Positions 45,869-57,869 of a stretch of DNA of 64,000 bases are shown piece after piece. Position numbers and translations under genes: made by a program. The stretch lies in the NCBI GenBank assembly GCA_949752745.1, contig OX457031.1:7849328-7913327 (forward strand). The letters are read 5' to 3'. The notes under the pieces are model-generated. The model had not been told where the DNA came from, did not search any database, and worked only from the letters and a program-made list of their open reading frames with translations. Position 1 is the stretch's first letter; every line of letters begins with the position of its first letter. Source of the stretch: Protula sp. h YS-2021. Taxonomy: Eukaryota; Annelida; Polychaeta; Sabellida; Serpulidae.

Positions 45869-46140
45869 CGTTCCTTTACTGATTGACCTGCGCCGGTTCA
45901 TTCTCACGTTTTGTTTATATATTAGGTCTTAAGGGTATTCCCATATTTATTCCAGTTGCGTCATTTTAAAATCCATTTGTTTCAAAACGGATTCTGTTTT
46001 CGCGGTCGACGCTGGGTAAAGAAAACACAGAATGTGAACACAGGCTTGCAGTTCCTGTAATATACACCGGTCATTTCATGTGTTCCTAAAATAACTCCAT
46101 GACATCGCTTACTGGTGTTCTGTGTTCTGTATATCCTCTT
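45869..46140 (-). promoter_or_regulatory. Candidate core promoter of the NOSTRIN-like gene
   Basis: On the minus strand a TATA-like AATATATAAAC lies at about 45923-45913, some 45-55 bases before the ATG at 45868. A transcript starting 25-30 bases after it would have a leader of only about 20 bases. No other promoter motif was recognised; upstream sequence to 46140 is non-repetitive and then meets a hAT-like element. This is inference from one motif. Confidence 0.3.
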
Positions 46141-46152
46141 CCTTGATTAAGG

Positions 46153-46433
46153 CCAGGGTTCGTACAAAAATGAGACAGCCGATTTCCAGTACTTTACAGG
46201 ACGATTTTCCAGGACGTTTATCAAATATATTATATACGATGTAGCGCTATGTAAAGCGTTATATGGTATATGCTTTACCAGGCATAGGCAAAATAGAATA
46301 AATAGAAAATTAATCTATCATATTTCAGGCTGGAAAAAAATTTTTTCGGGGGATTTTCAATTTCCAGGACTTTCCAGGACTGTTTTCGGCCATTTCATTT
46401 TCCAGGACTTTTCCAGCAGTTCCAGGATTTTAT
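46153..46433. mobile_element. hAT-like element with CAGGGTTCGTA ends
   Basis: Ends CAGGGTTCGTACAAAAATGA and, inverted, CAGGGTTCGTATAAAATCCT. Interior has TTTCCAGGACTTTCCAGGAC repeats and no transposase frame. No clean 8-bp duplication was found (flanks ATTAAGGC and AAAGGCAA). It sits ~280 bp upstream of the start codon of the NOSTRIN-like gene. Confidence 0.65.
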
Positions 46434-46544
46434 ACGAACCCTGAAAGGCAAAGGCGCTAAAAACGGGATCAACTGTTCGTCAAGGTATATTCCTACGAAA
46501 TTTGGAGCTGATCCCACGTTTGACGCATTTTTCACCTTTTGACG

Positions 46545-47515
46545 TCATATGCGTCATACGCTGCCCAGACTTTCAACGACGCAGATTTCTGGCCCGGGGG
46601 ATGGAGGAGGGAGGGGGGCACTTATTTTTTGGTTCGTCATAAATGACAGTGGTGTATCTGCCCTGCCCAGACTGTCAACGACGCAGAGTTTCTGGCCCGG
46701 GGGATGGAGGAGGGAGGGGGGCACTTATTTTTTGGTTCGTCATAAATGACAGTGGTGTATCTGCCCTGCCCAGACTGTCAACGACGCAGATTTCTGGCCC
46801 GGGGGATGGAGGAGGGAGGAGGGCACTTATTTTTTGGTTCGTCATAAATGACAGTGGTGTATCTGCCCTGCCCAGACTGTGAACGACGCAGATTTCTGGC
46901 CCGGGGGATGGAGGAGGGAGGGGGGCACTTATTTTTTGGTTCGTCATAAATGACAGTGGTGTATCTGCCCTGCCCAGACTGTCAACGACGCAGATTTCTG
47001 GCCCGGGGGATGGAGGAGGGAGGGGGGCACTTATTTTTTGGTTCGTCATAAATGACAGTGGTGTATCTGCCCTGCCCAGACTGTCAACGACGCAGATTTC
47101 TGGCCCGGGGGATGGAGGAGGGAGGAGAGCACTTATTTTTTGGTTCGTCAGAAATGACAGTGGTATATCTGCCCTGCCCAGACTGTCAACAACGCAGATT
47201 TCTGGCCCGGGGGATGGAGGAGGGAGGGGGGCACTTATTTTTTGGTTCGTCATAAATGACAGTGGTGTATCTGCCCTGCCCAGACTGTCAACGACGCAGA
47301 CTTCTGGCCCGGGGGATGGAGGAGGGAGGAGAGCACTTATTTTTTGGTTCGTCATAAATGACAGTGGTGTATCTGCCCTGCCCAGACTTGCAACGACGCA
47401 GATTTCTGGCCCGGCGGAGGGGGGTGGAGGAGGGCACTTATTTTTTGGTTCGTCATAAATGACAGTGGTGTATCTGCCCTGGCCAGACTGTCAACGACGC
47501 AGATTTCTGGCCCTG
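46545..47515. repeat. 102-bp minisatellite (~9.5 copies)
   Basis: Unit GACTGTCAACGACGCAGATT + TCTGGCCCGGGGGATGGAGG + AGGGAGGGGGGCACTTATTT + TTTGGTTCGTCATAAATGAC + AGTGGTGTATCTGCCCTGCCCA. 102 is a multiple of three, giving a 226-residue open frame on the minus strand with 34-residue repeats; no other coding sign. 47515-47930 has no feature. Confidence 0.93.
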
Positions 47516-47929
47516 CTTCAGGTTTTTCTCATTTTGAGTAAAAGCTAGCGTGATGTTTTTGTTTTTGTTCCTTCATTATTTCAGTGAAAACAAGGCGTCG
47601 TTTAAGGGTTTGATTGACTGGTGTTGTAAGTGAGGCGTCGCTGTGAGTGACAAGTCAATGGTTGTACAACAGGCCTTCATTACACTACAGCTACAATCAG
47701 CTGTTTATTGAAACCAAAGCCTTTCTGCCTTCATCGAAGCTCGTCTCGCATCATCAGATCAGTCATTCTATACATATTCTATACGTCCCAATAGTCTTGT
47801 TGAAAATGTTCTTTCAATTCTTCATCGAATGAAACAGTGGAGCGGTATCCCAGCATTTGGCCCACAGCTGAACGTGCAGCATATCAGCAGCACACCGCCA
47901 ATGTCAGGCAAACGGATGGCCAGGACCAT

Positions 47930-49230
47930 GCCTTGTCCTAGCCTCACTAACTATTGACCACCCCAATGCCTTGTCCTAGCCTCACTCACGGCTGACAACG
48001 ACGATGCCTTGTCTTAGCTTTACTAACGAATGACCAGGACGATGCCTTGTCTTAGCTTCATTAACGACTGACCAGGACGATGCCTTGTCTTAGCTTTACT
48101 AACGAATGACCAGGACGATGCCTTGTCTTAGCTTTACTAACGACTGATCAGGACGATGCCTTGTCTTAGCTTTACTAACGAATGACCAGGACGATGCCTT
48201 GTCTTAGCTTTACTAACGACTGACCAGGACGATGCCTTGTCTTAGCTTCATTAACGACTGACCAGGACGATGCCTTGTCTTAGCTTCACTGACGACTGAC
48301 CAGGACGATGCCTTGTCTTAGCTTTACTAACGAATGACCAGGACGATGCCTTGTCTTAGCTTTACTAACGACTGATCAGGACGATGCCTTGTCTTAGCTT
48401 TACTAACGAATGACCAGGACAATGCCTTGTCTTAGCTTCACTAACGACTGACCAGGACGATGCCTTGTCTTAGCTTTACTCACAATTGACCAGGACAATG
48501 CCTTGTCTTAGCTTCACTAACGACTGACCAGGACGATGCCTTGTCTTAGCTTCACTAACGACTGACCAGGACGATGCCTTGTCTTAGCTTCATTAACGAC
48601 TGACCAGGACGATGCCTTGTCTTAGCTTTACTAACGACTGACCAGGACGATGCCTTGTCTTAGCTTTACTAACGACTGACCAGGACGATGCCTTGTCTTA
48701 GCTTCATTAACGACTGACCAGGACGATGCCTTGTCTTAGCTTCACTGACGACTGACCAGGACGATGCCTTGTTTTAGCTTCACTAACGAATGACCAGGAC
48801 GATGCCTTGTCTTAGCTTTACTAACGACTGACCAGGACGATGCCTTGTCTTAGCTTCACTAACGACTGACCAGGACGATACCTTGTCTTAGCTTCACTAA
48901 CGACTGACCAGGACGATACCTTGTCTTAGCTTCACGAACGACTGACCAGGACGATGCCTTGTCTTAGCTTCACTAACGACTGACCAAGACAATGCCTTGT
49001 CTTAGCCTCACTAACGCTCAACAGGACGATGCCTTGTCTTAGCTTTACTAACGACTGACCACGACGATGCCTTGTCTTAGCTTCACTAACGACTGACCAG
49101 GACGATGCCTTGTCTTAGCTTCACTAACGACTGACCAGGACGATGCATTGTCTTAGCTTCACTAACGACTGACCAGGACGATGCCTTGTCTTAGCTTCAC
49201 TAACGACTGACCAGGACGATGCCTTGTCTG
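47930..49230. repeat. 38-bp minisatellite (~34 copies)
   Basis: Unit GACCAGGACGATGCCTTGTC + TTAGCTTCACTAACGACT with CTTTACTAACGAAT variants. 49230-49490 and 49630-51000 show no gene; 49495-49620 has four ~30-bp units ATATCACACTGTATATCCCT + GGACGTTTT. Confidence 0.94.
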
Positions 49231-51004
49231 TGCCTTGCCTGTTTAATTCGCATCGAGTGCCGTAACAGGAGATACCGGCTGTGTTGTCAACATTTTGGAA
49301 TATTAACATTACAAAAGTGAATTAAAAAAAATTCGTCCAGCAAAACCAGTGCGGGCTACGCTGGCTATCCGCACGCCCACACAAGTCATTTGATTGCCCA
49401 TTCACAAGGAATAGCTGCCGACACGCAACGTCACGTGACACGATTCCGGGTTGTCAGATATCCTACTGTAAAACACCGCCGTTTTTCTTCACCGCTTTTC
49501 ATACCACACTGTATATCCCTGGACGTTTTATATCACACTGTATATCCCTGTACGTTTTATATCACACTGTATATCCCTGGACGTTTTATATCACACTGTA
49601 TATCCCTGTACTTTCTGTGTCACTTCGTACAGAATAAAGCACTTTATTACGACCTACTATATTATTCCCAATAAGCGCTCTGAATCTTACTTTTTTCCAA
49701 AGCTACAGAACAGCAGATAAATCCCTGCCGTGTTGTAAAACACTGTGCGACAACGCCGTATGGCTGTGTATCTTATGTCAATGCTAATACTGACTGTACC
49801 AAAAACCCAGCTTTCTTATAAACTCGTGTACTATAAAGCAATGTAAAAAGTGTTTTTAAAAATCTGTTTACACACAAATGCGCCTTTCAGTGTGCACGGG
49901 GAACAGTACACGCTATGCCCACAACTTCGTATTGGTCACATTGTACAGTCATTGCTCAGAGAGTTGGGCCAATTATGTTGAATCACTTGAATGACTTAGA
50001 GCGTACAGGGCCACAGAGCGTCGTGACGGGGGCAGCCTCCTGGCGTATCACGCTCAACAAGTCTTCTTGACACGTCTTACGTCGCATCAAATGTCTCCCC
50101 CCTCCTCCCGCACCCCAACCCCCCTCCCCCCCTCCCCTGCACTAACACGGTCCCTTGTTTATTATAGAAGAGCCTTAAATTAACCACACAAAGCATTAAA
50201 TAAAAAACGCAGGCTATTACTGACAGTTTTCTTTTTTTCCCCGTTCCTGTTCAGATTTATCTAGCTTTACAATGCGTCTCTTTTGTAAAGCACATTGCAA
50301 GGGGGGAATTGAATCATTATTTCAATTGTTAAGTCACATTTTCTTAACACCTCTCGGCAATGTTCAAGGTAAAAAAATGACTTGAACACTGCACGAAGAG
50401 TTCCCTACAAGGCGGCGTTCTATGGCACTTCAGTGGGGAGCTCACGCTTGCCTAATTTTGACCGGCATTCCGGTAAATATTTTCGGGATACCCGTGAGAT
50501 CCCGTCTTTTCCCGTCAGGACTGTGATCGGAATTCCGCCCTTTTTTCAAAGAAGAAAGATAAAATAAATACCCCTTACTGAAACCAAGGAGAAACCTTCG
50601 CATGGGCTGGAAATTAGCGCGGCCCGGTGGCCCGAGACCCTCTCATATCGACTCGGGCCCCCGCGTTGTGGGCTCTGGGGAACTTTCGGGTCCCCGAAAA
50701 ATTTCCTCATTACATATCTCAAAATCGGACGCTCCACGTTTCGCTCGGGTCCCATAGTTTCTCCCGCGGGGGTCTAAAGGGCCCCCAACTTAAAAAAAAT
50801 TCAGGCCTGATCGCGGGTACCATTGCAACTATCACTTGCACAGAATAATCCCAGCAGTATCGTCAACGCAGAGCAAATGTTAAACCTGAAAAAGGATTCT
50901 AATATTTCCAATGGGACTGACAACATCACCGTCACGTTTTACCCAATTTGCTGAAACAGACCCATCCAAGCAAGGAGGGGCCAATCAAAGCAAATCCCCA
51001 GCGT

Positions 51005-51905
51005 CACTCTCTGCTGCGTAATGGCCCACACAATCACCACACCTCACCGCGATCTTACTGCCGCATAATAGCCCAAACTATCACCACACCTCACCGCGAT
51101 CTTACTGCCGCGTAATGGCCCAAACTATCACCACACCTCACCGCGATCTTACTGCCGCATAATAGCCCAAACTATCACCACACCTCACCGCGATCTTACT
51201 GGCACGTAATGGCCCACACAATCACCACACCTCACCGCGATCTTACTGCCGCGTAATAGCCCAAACAATCACCACACCTCACCGCGATCTTACTGCCGCG
51301 TAATGGCCCAAACAATCACCACACCTCACCGCGATCTTACTGCCGCGTAATGGCCCACACAATCACCACACCTCACCGCGATCTTACTGCCGCGTAATGG
51401 CCCAAACAATCACCACACCTCACCGCGATCTTACTGCCGCGTAATGGCCCAAACAATCACCACACCTCACCGCGATCTTACTGCCGCGTAATGGCCCAAA
51501 CAAGCACCACACCTCACCGCGATCTTACTGCCGCGTAATGGCCCAAACAATCACCACACCTCACCGCGATCTTACTGCCGCGTAATGGCCCAAACTATCA
51601 CCACACCTCACCGCGATCTTACTGCCGCGTAATGGCCCAAACAATCACCACACCTCACCGCGATCTTACTGCCGCGTAATAGCCCACACAATCACCACAC
51701 CTCACCGCGATCTTACTGCCGCGTAATGGCCCACACAATCACCACACCTCACCGCGATCTTACTGCCGCGTAATGGCCCAAACAATCACCACACCTCACC
51801 GCGATCTTACTGCCGCGTAATGGCCCAAACAATCACCACACCTCACCGCGATCTTACTGCCGCGTAATAGCCCAAACAATCACCACACCTCACCGCAATC
51901 TTACT
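51005..51905. repeat. 47-bp minisatellite (~19 copies)
   Basis: Unit CCTCACCGCGATCTTACTGC + CGCGTAATGGCCCAAACAAT + CACCACA. On the minus strand each unit contains GGCA/GTAAGA, a donor-like site, but no exon could be tied to it. Confidence 0.94.
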
Positions 51906-52194
51906 CATTATCACAGTCGCCGCATCGACCACTCACCAATATGAAGAGCACAATCAAATAGCAAACTGTAGCCTCAAGATATGAGAAACAAGCCATCGTG
52001 GAAGGCGCAGACCCCAACCGGACACAACAAGTCGCCACTTAGGCAATTTTTGACCAATGTGAAAAATAACACGACGTTGCAAAACTTCAATATATATCTA
52101 TATTCACTTCAATATATATATTTTCACTGTGCAAGGTTGCATATGCCTAGGGTAAATAGTTTCGGAGAACTTGCGTGGAAACAAAACAGCATCC

Positions 52195-52272
52195 AAAGTG
52201 TGACACACGGACGGACGGACGGGCGTAGGGCAATCCTATAGCCCCCCGGGCTTGCCCGGTTGGGGTCTAAAA
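52195..52272. repeat. Dispersed repeat end with CCCCCGGG hairpin
   Basis: GGACGGACGGACGGGCG, then ATAGCCCCCCGGGCTTGCCC + GGTTGGGGTCTAAAAA: same layout as the ends at 15440 and 28060. 51905-52195 and 52272-52755 have no gene. Confidence 0.7.
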
Positions 52273-52759
52273 ATGTGTTCCCGAAAAGTCTGATTAACAT
52301 TAATAGCCGTTAATTTTATATCAGTGTCGATATGTGGTATCGCTTAAACAGAACGTAAAAAAGTGAACACCTTTCCAAAAGTACAACTTTTCATCAAACT
52401 TTTGAGATGTCAACGAACTCCATATACTCAGACACGAACAATACACCACAAGTCAACAGTTCACCACATATCAACAATACATCAACAGTTCACTACACCT
52501 AAAAAGTTCACGCAAACCCGGAAGAACAAAATGGTCTGGAGTTCGAGAAAACTCTTCCTACCTGAGAACTTGTCCTGGTCCTTCGAATACTCATCTCAAC
52601 TGCGATAGCTCGCACAAATTCAGTTTTGATATTTATTCCAATAGGGCATTATTAAAACTGTCTGCTTTTTATAAATTCGACAAACAGGTGCTTCAAAAAC
52701 AGAAGATCATATAAAGATTGAGAAAATGTGCTTTGAAAAAAAAAAAAAACAAATCCAGT

Positions 52760-53145
52760 GACGGACTGTGGCCCGGCTGACGGACTGTGACTCGGCTGAC
52801 GGACCGTGGCCCCGCTGACAGGCAATGGCCCGACTGACGGATCGTGGTCCGGCTGACGGACTGTGACTCAGCTGACGGACCGTGGCCCCGCTGACAGACC
52901 GTGGTCCGGCTGACGGACCGTGACTTGACTGACGGATCGTAGCCCGGCCGACGGATCGCGGCCCGGCTGACGGACTGTGACCCTGCTGACGGACTGTGAT
53001 TCGGCTACGGACCGTGACTTGGCTGATAGACCGCGGCCCGGCTAACAGATCGTAGTCCGGCTGACGGACCGTGGCAGGGCTGACGGACTTTGACTCGGCT
53101 GACGGATCGTAGTCCGGCCGACGGACCGTGGCCCGGCATGCGACC
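52760..53145. repeat. ~20-bp minisatellite (~20 copies)
   Basis: Unit CTGACGGACCGTGGCCCGG with CTGTGACTCGG variants. The long minus frame (52707-53393) is repeat-derived. Confidence 0.9.
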
Positions 53146-53499
53146 CGAGTGGGTTCCTTGTTTAGATAACAAAAAAAACCGTGCCAAGCAGATGTCCCCG
53201 GACTAGAACACTGCGATATCGTGACCAGCAGACTCGTAGAAACAGAGTGAGGCCATTTCTCGAAGATCATTCTTTCTCCATAATGTTCATAGAGAATATA
53301 CAATATACACTCTACACGGCCGAGTCTAGAAGTCGTAAAAGGGACGAAGCAATCGAATTCGTTTGTTTGTTTGGTGTTTGAAGTCCCGTTCAAAAACTAG
53401 GAGGGCTAAAAGGAACGAGTGGGAAAACAGAAGGAAAGAGTAAGAGCAGAGCTAGAAATAAAGAAATCCCAATTAGACACGCACAGAACAGAAGTGAAT

Positions 53500-53705
53500 T
53501 GATATATGACACACGCACTACGCACGAGTCGGCCTACAGCCAGCTGGGCCTTACATTTATCTCCCTCCCTTATATGACACACGCACTACGCACGAGTCGG
53601 CCCACAGCCAGCTGGGCCTTACATTTATCTCCCTACCCTATATGACATACGCACTACGCACGAGTCGGCCCACAGCCAGCTGGGCCTTACATTTATCTCC
53701 CTCCC
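53500..53705. repeat. 67-bp tandem repeat (3 copies)
   Basis: Unit TATGACACACGCACTACGCA + CGAGTCGGCCCACAGCCAGC + TGGGCCTTACATTTATCTCC + CTCCCTTA. Copies differ by only a few bases, so it is recent. Confidence 0.92.
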
Positions 53706-54284
53706 CTTGACACGTGGAAACAAAAAAGCTCTGTTATAAAAAGAATCTTCAAATAATTACACTTAGTTATCGGGTCAAACTCTTCAAATGAGCCGTATCT
53801 CTTCTTATCACAGATCCAGGGCCAGAAATTAAGTCTTTTGCAGATGAACGCCCGACTCCGACAAGGCTCTCAGCGTCTCACGCTGTAAAGCACGTGAAGG
53901 ACGGAGGATTCACCAAATTTGTGGTACGACCCCACCTGTGTTTAAGTGACAGTTTTGCTCGAACCAGTTAAGTGATTGGTTCCAACAAGGTGTCAAATGT
54001 GACATACATGATCCATTTCTGCAGTAAAATATAAATACAGTGAATGTCGTTCTTTCTTTGACTACCACCAACCCACAAACTTTTTATTCCGGACTTTTTG
54101 CCAGTACTGTGTTTTATTGCGTAAAATGTTGAAAACTTTTACACTTAGGGAAGAAAAGGACTTTTCTCGCGTATTCACCTGAAGCTATAATTAAAACCAT
54201 AAATGGTCTCGATGCAGGTATCCGAGTTTTAAATGTCCCAATGTCAGTTTTGTGCAGTATGCCACCTGCAAATGGAAGAGAGAT

Positions 54285-54415
54285 AGGGAAGAAGAATCCG
54301 CGACATCTCGCATCTGGACATCTCGCATCCGACAACTCGCATCTGGACATCTCGCATCCAAATGAAAATGTGGACATTTCGCATCCGTGATATTTTGCTT
54401 GATTTATCATTGTGT
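54285..54415 (+). repeat. Inverted partial copy of 54600-54650 plus CATCTCGCATC repeats
   Basis: Plus strand ATGTGGACATTTCGCATCCG + TGATATTTTGCTTG matches the minus strand GTGGACATCTCGCATCCGTG + ATTTTGGTCTGC of the frame at 54507-54773. Before it are four units of GGACATCTCGCATC (54300-54360). Confidence 0.6.
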
Positions 54416-54506
54416 TTTGGCGGTGGGGGGGGGGGGGGTGGGGGGTAGGTGGTAATCATTTTATTTAGTGTATTTTGACACTGTACTTGTCAGAGAGCCT
54501 TTACAG

Positions 54507-54773
54507 TTAGTCTGGCGACGAACACATCTCCAGTAAATTCGCCCAGACTTGTTCGTTTTGTTGTTCGTGTATATGAAGTTTCCCAAACACAGTGTTAAAG
54601 TTCCTCCTTAAAAGCAGACCAAAATCACGGATGCGAGATGTCCACTTTTCCATTTCACAGGCTAGTCCGGGGTTGCACTTGTCGCTGTTTTCGCCGTCGC
54701 CGTTTTGGTCTTCTCCGTTATGGCCGTCGCCGTTATGTCCGGATACCGTTGCCTGTTGCACAGGTACAGCCAA
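54507..54773 (-). CDS. Unrecognised 88-residue open frame
   Basis: Frame begins MAVPVQQATVSGHNG, has a His/Asn/Gly/Asp-rich stretch (HNGDGHNGEDQNGDG), then EMEKWTSRIRDFGLLLR and ends NLLEMCSSPD. Unlike other frames here it is not made by a tandem array. A possible acceptor TGTGCAACAG lies inside the first codons. Part of it (WTSRIRDF) recurs inverted on the plus strand near 54378, suggesting a mobile or duplicated segment. I do not recognise a family; it may be a pseudogene fragment or chance. Confidence 0.25.
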   Translation of the reverse strand: MAVPVQQATVSGHNGDGHNGEDQNGDGENSDKCNPGLACEMEKWTSRIRDFGLLLRRNFNTVFGKLHIHEQQNEQVWANLLEMCSSPD

Positions 54774-54824
54774 CGCAATTTGAATTTTGATTACCGGAAC
54801 AATCTGTGGCGGTTCTCACGTATT

Positions 54825-56185
54825 AGTCTGGTGCGTTTACAGACGGTATGCTAATCTGTGTGTGTTTACAGACGGCATGCTAGTCTCGTGTGTTTACAGA
54901 CGGCATGCTAGTCTCGTGTGTTTACAGCTGGCATGCTAGTCTCGTGTGTTTACAGAGGGCATGCTAGTCTCGTGTGTTTACAGACGGCATGCTAATCTGG
55001 TGTTTTACAGAAGGCATGCTGGTCTGGTGTTTTTACAGACGGCATGCTAGTCTGTGTGTTTACAGACGGCATGCTAGTCTCGTGTGTTTACAGAAGGCAC
55101 GCTAATCTTGTGTGCTTACAGAAGGCATGCTAGTCTCGTGTGTTTACAGACGGCATGCTAGTCTGATGTGTTTACAGACGGCACGCTAGTCTGTGTGTTT
55201 ACAGACGGCATGCTAGTCTGATGTGTTTACAGACGGCACGCTAGACTGTGTGTTTACAGACGGCATGCTAGTCTGATGTGTTTACAGACGGCACGCTAGA
55301 CTGTGTGTTTACAGACGGCATGCTAGTCTGGTGTGTTTATAGACGGCACGCTAGTCTGGTGTGTTTACAGACGGCATGCTAGACTGTGTGCTTACAGACG
55401 GCACGCCAGTCTGGTGTGTTTACAGACGGCATGCTAGTCTCGTGTGTTTACAGACGGCATGCTAGTCTGATGTGTTTAGAGACGGCACGCTAGTCTCGTG
55501 TGTTTACAGAAGGCATGCTAGTCTCGTGTGTTTACAGACGGCACGCTAGACTGTGTGTTTACAGACGGCATGCTAATCTGTGTGTTTACAGACGGCATGC
55601 TAGTCTGATGTGTTTACAGACGGCATGCTAGTCTGTGTGTTTACAGACGGCATGCTAGTCTCGTTTGTTTACAGAAGGCACGCTAATCTTGTGTGCTTAC
55701 AGAAGGCATGCTAGTCTCGTGTGTTTACAGACGGCATGCTAGTCTGATGTGTTTACAGACGGCATGCTAGTCTGGTGTGTTTACAGACGGCACGCCAGTC
55801 TGGTGTGTTTACAGACGGCACGCTAGACTGTGTGTTTACAGACGGCATGCTAGTCTGGTGTGTTTACAGACGGCATGCTAGTCTGATGTGTTTACAGACG
55901 GCATGCTAGTCTGGTGTGTTTACAGACGGCATGCTAGTCTGATGTGTTTACAGACGGCATGCTAGTCTGTGTGCTTACAGACGGCATGCTAGTCTGGTAT
56001 GTTTACAGACGGCATGCTAGTCTGTGTGCTTACAGACGGCATGCTAGTCTGATGTGTTTACAGACGGCACGCTAGTCTGTGTGTTTACAGACGGCACGCT
56101 AGTCTGATGTGTTTACAGACGGCATGCTAGTCTGATGTGTTTACAGACGGCACGCTAGTCTGGTGTGTTTACAGACGGCATGCAC
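54825..56185. repeat. 27-28-bp minisatellite (~48 copies)
   Basis: Unit TGTGTTTACAGACGGCATGC + TAGTCTGG (GATG, CGTG, TG variants). Every unit carries TGTTTACAG/AC, an acceptor-like site on the plus strand, and TCT/GTAAAC on the minus strand. Confidence 0.94.
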
Positions 56186-56665
56186 AAACTTCCACTTAAG
56201 TTTCTGATGGAAAAATCCATATTTTTGGCCCTTTTTGATATGGAAGATATCTTTTTTTCTGATATTTACAGAATAAATGGAAGAAATGAAAGGTTTCTCA
56301 AAATAATAATTTAGGAAATATTTATTTGTTTAAACCGTTGAAAACAGTTAATGGAGAGAATCCCCTACAAATCTTACACCAAGACTCCTGCATGAGAAGT
56401 CCCTGGTCATCACCGGTGGGAGATGAAATCTTCACCCCCACACAATCTTCATCCCCAGTGAAAATTAGCTGATCATATTTTCACCGCATAGTCAGCCAAA
56501 CGCTGCGTAAATAGTGTAAATTGTTTCTTTTCCCATATATATATATTGAATAGCGAGCCAAAATCCAAAAAATAGTATCCTGTGGAACTGTTTAAATCGG
56601 CGAATGAGATCAAATCTCTCGCTCTGATAACCGGTCAAAAAGTGATCAAAAGACTGCATTACCTC

Positions 56666-56743
56666 TGCGGTGTTCACTAATATGCCATCCGACACCAGCG
56701 AGTACTGCCTTCCCAGGCAACGGCTGATCCAGAGGGACATTCT
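56666..56743 (-). CDS. Weak candidate first exon
   Basis: ATG at 56740 opens 25 codons (MSLWISRCLG, RQYSLVSDG, ILVNTAE) up to a good donor GCAGAG/GTAATG. No family recognised, no second exon found, and context is intergenic; may be chance. 56185-57865 otherwise shows A/T-rich unique sequence, two GGGGAGGGGAGGGG tracts (57215, 57440) and T runs. Confidence 0.15.
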
Positions 56744-57869
56744 ACACGCACCTCATTAAGTCAATCTATCCTGATAGGTCTTCATGTATTTAGAGCAAAA
56801 TTTCAATTCTCAGAGTACATAACTGCACAGATGTGTTGATACGATTTGGGAATTGTTTTTACATTATTGTTTGTTTACATTACTGCATGAACGGCGTAAT
56901 TCGTAGTTGTGCACACTTCTTCATTTTCTCAACTTCCGTGTTCGCGGGAAGCGTAAATAGTTTGAACGAAGTCTTCGGCCCATGCAGTTTTTTCGCTTGT
57001 TCTACACGAAGCCTGCTCGTATTACTGATGGCTCACAAGGCTGCCATCCTCACCGCAGACAAGCACGTACTGCTTGCGCTTACTGAGTACCTTACTCTCG
57101 CACAGTTGTTTATCTGTGTATCTGAGCTGCATCCTCACTGACAATACTATCTGATATAAGTGTAAACAAGCTCGGATACTTTCACATCGTTCATTGTATC
57201 AAAAATGAGGGGAGGTTAGGGAAGGGGAGGGGAGGAGAGGGCTACTTTCACATCGTTCATTCCTTCACTTTGACATCGGACTAAAATATGGGCGCTTTCT
57301 ACCAGTTTGGACCCTCATACACTTTTTTTAGTATTTTTTTTTAGCTCCAGCTGCTGAAAAATGTATACGCATGCTAACGGAGAGGAATGTAAAGTACGCA
57401 GGATGCGAGGTATGTATTTTGAAATTGTATCAAAATTGAGGGGAGGGGAGGGGAGGGGAGGGAGAAAAGAAATTGATGTTGTGGTATTTGAACCAACGGC
57501 GCAAAAATGAGCAACATTTTTTATTCAGACGACTGGCATGCACACGTTTTTTTTTTGTTTTTTTTTTTTTTTGTTATTCAGTTTTATTATTAAGTTCCAT
57601 GCGGAGTATCTAAAAAATAATGCAACAACTTTTGTAAAACGTCAGTATATTCTCCAGTGATTATACATCATCGCAACAATCCGCAATAAACAGTTACAGG
57701 GATGTGGACGACAGACGCGCAAACAGCAATATTTGTCCCTGCACTGGGGATAACAACAGTACTCGCATGTGTCACAACTGTTTCAACAAAACAAACAAGA
57801 ATATCCAGGGACCAGCCGAAATCTAATTAATCCAGAGTCAAAGGTTTGTAGGGTTGCCATATTTAGTTG

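Noticed and set aside
51005..51905. Donor-seeded array (GGCA/GTAAGA in each 47-bp unit)
   Set aside because: No adjacent exon could be recognised, so the donor-like site may be accidental.
56833..57141. 102-residue plus-strand frame rich in Cys/Phe/Leu
   Set aside because: No recognised domain, no supporting context; could be chance in unique sequence.
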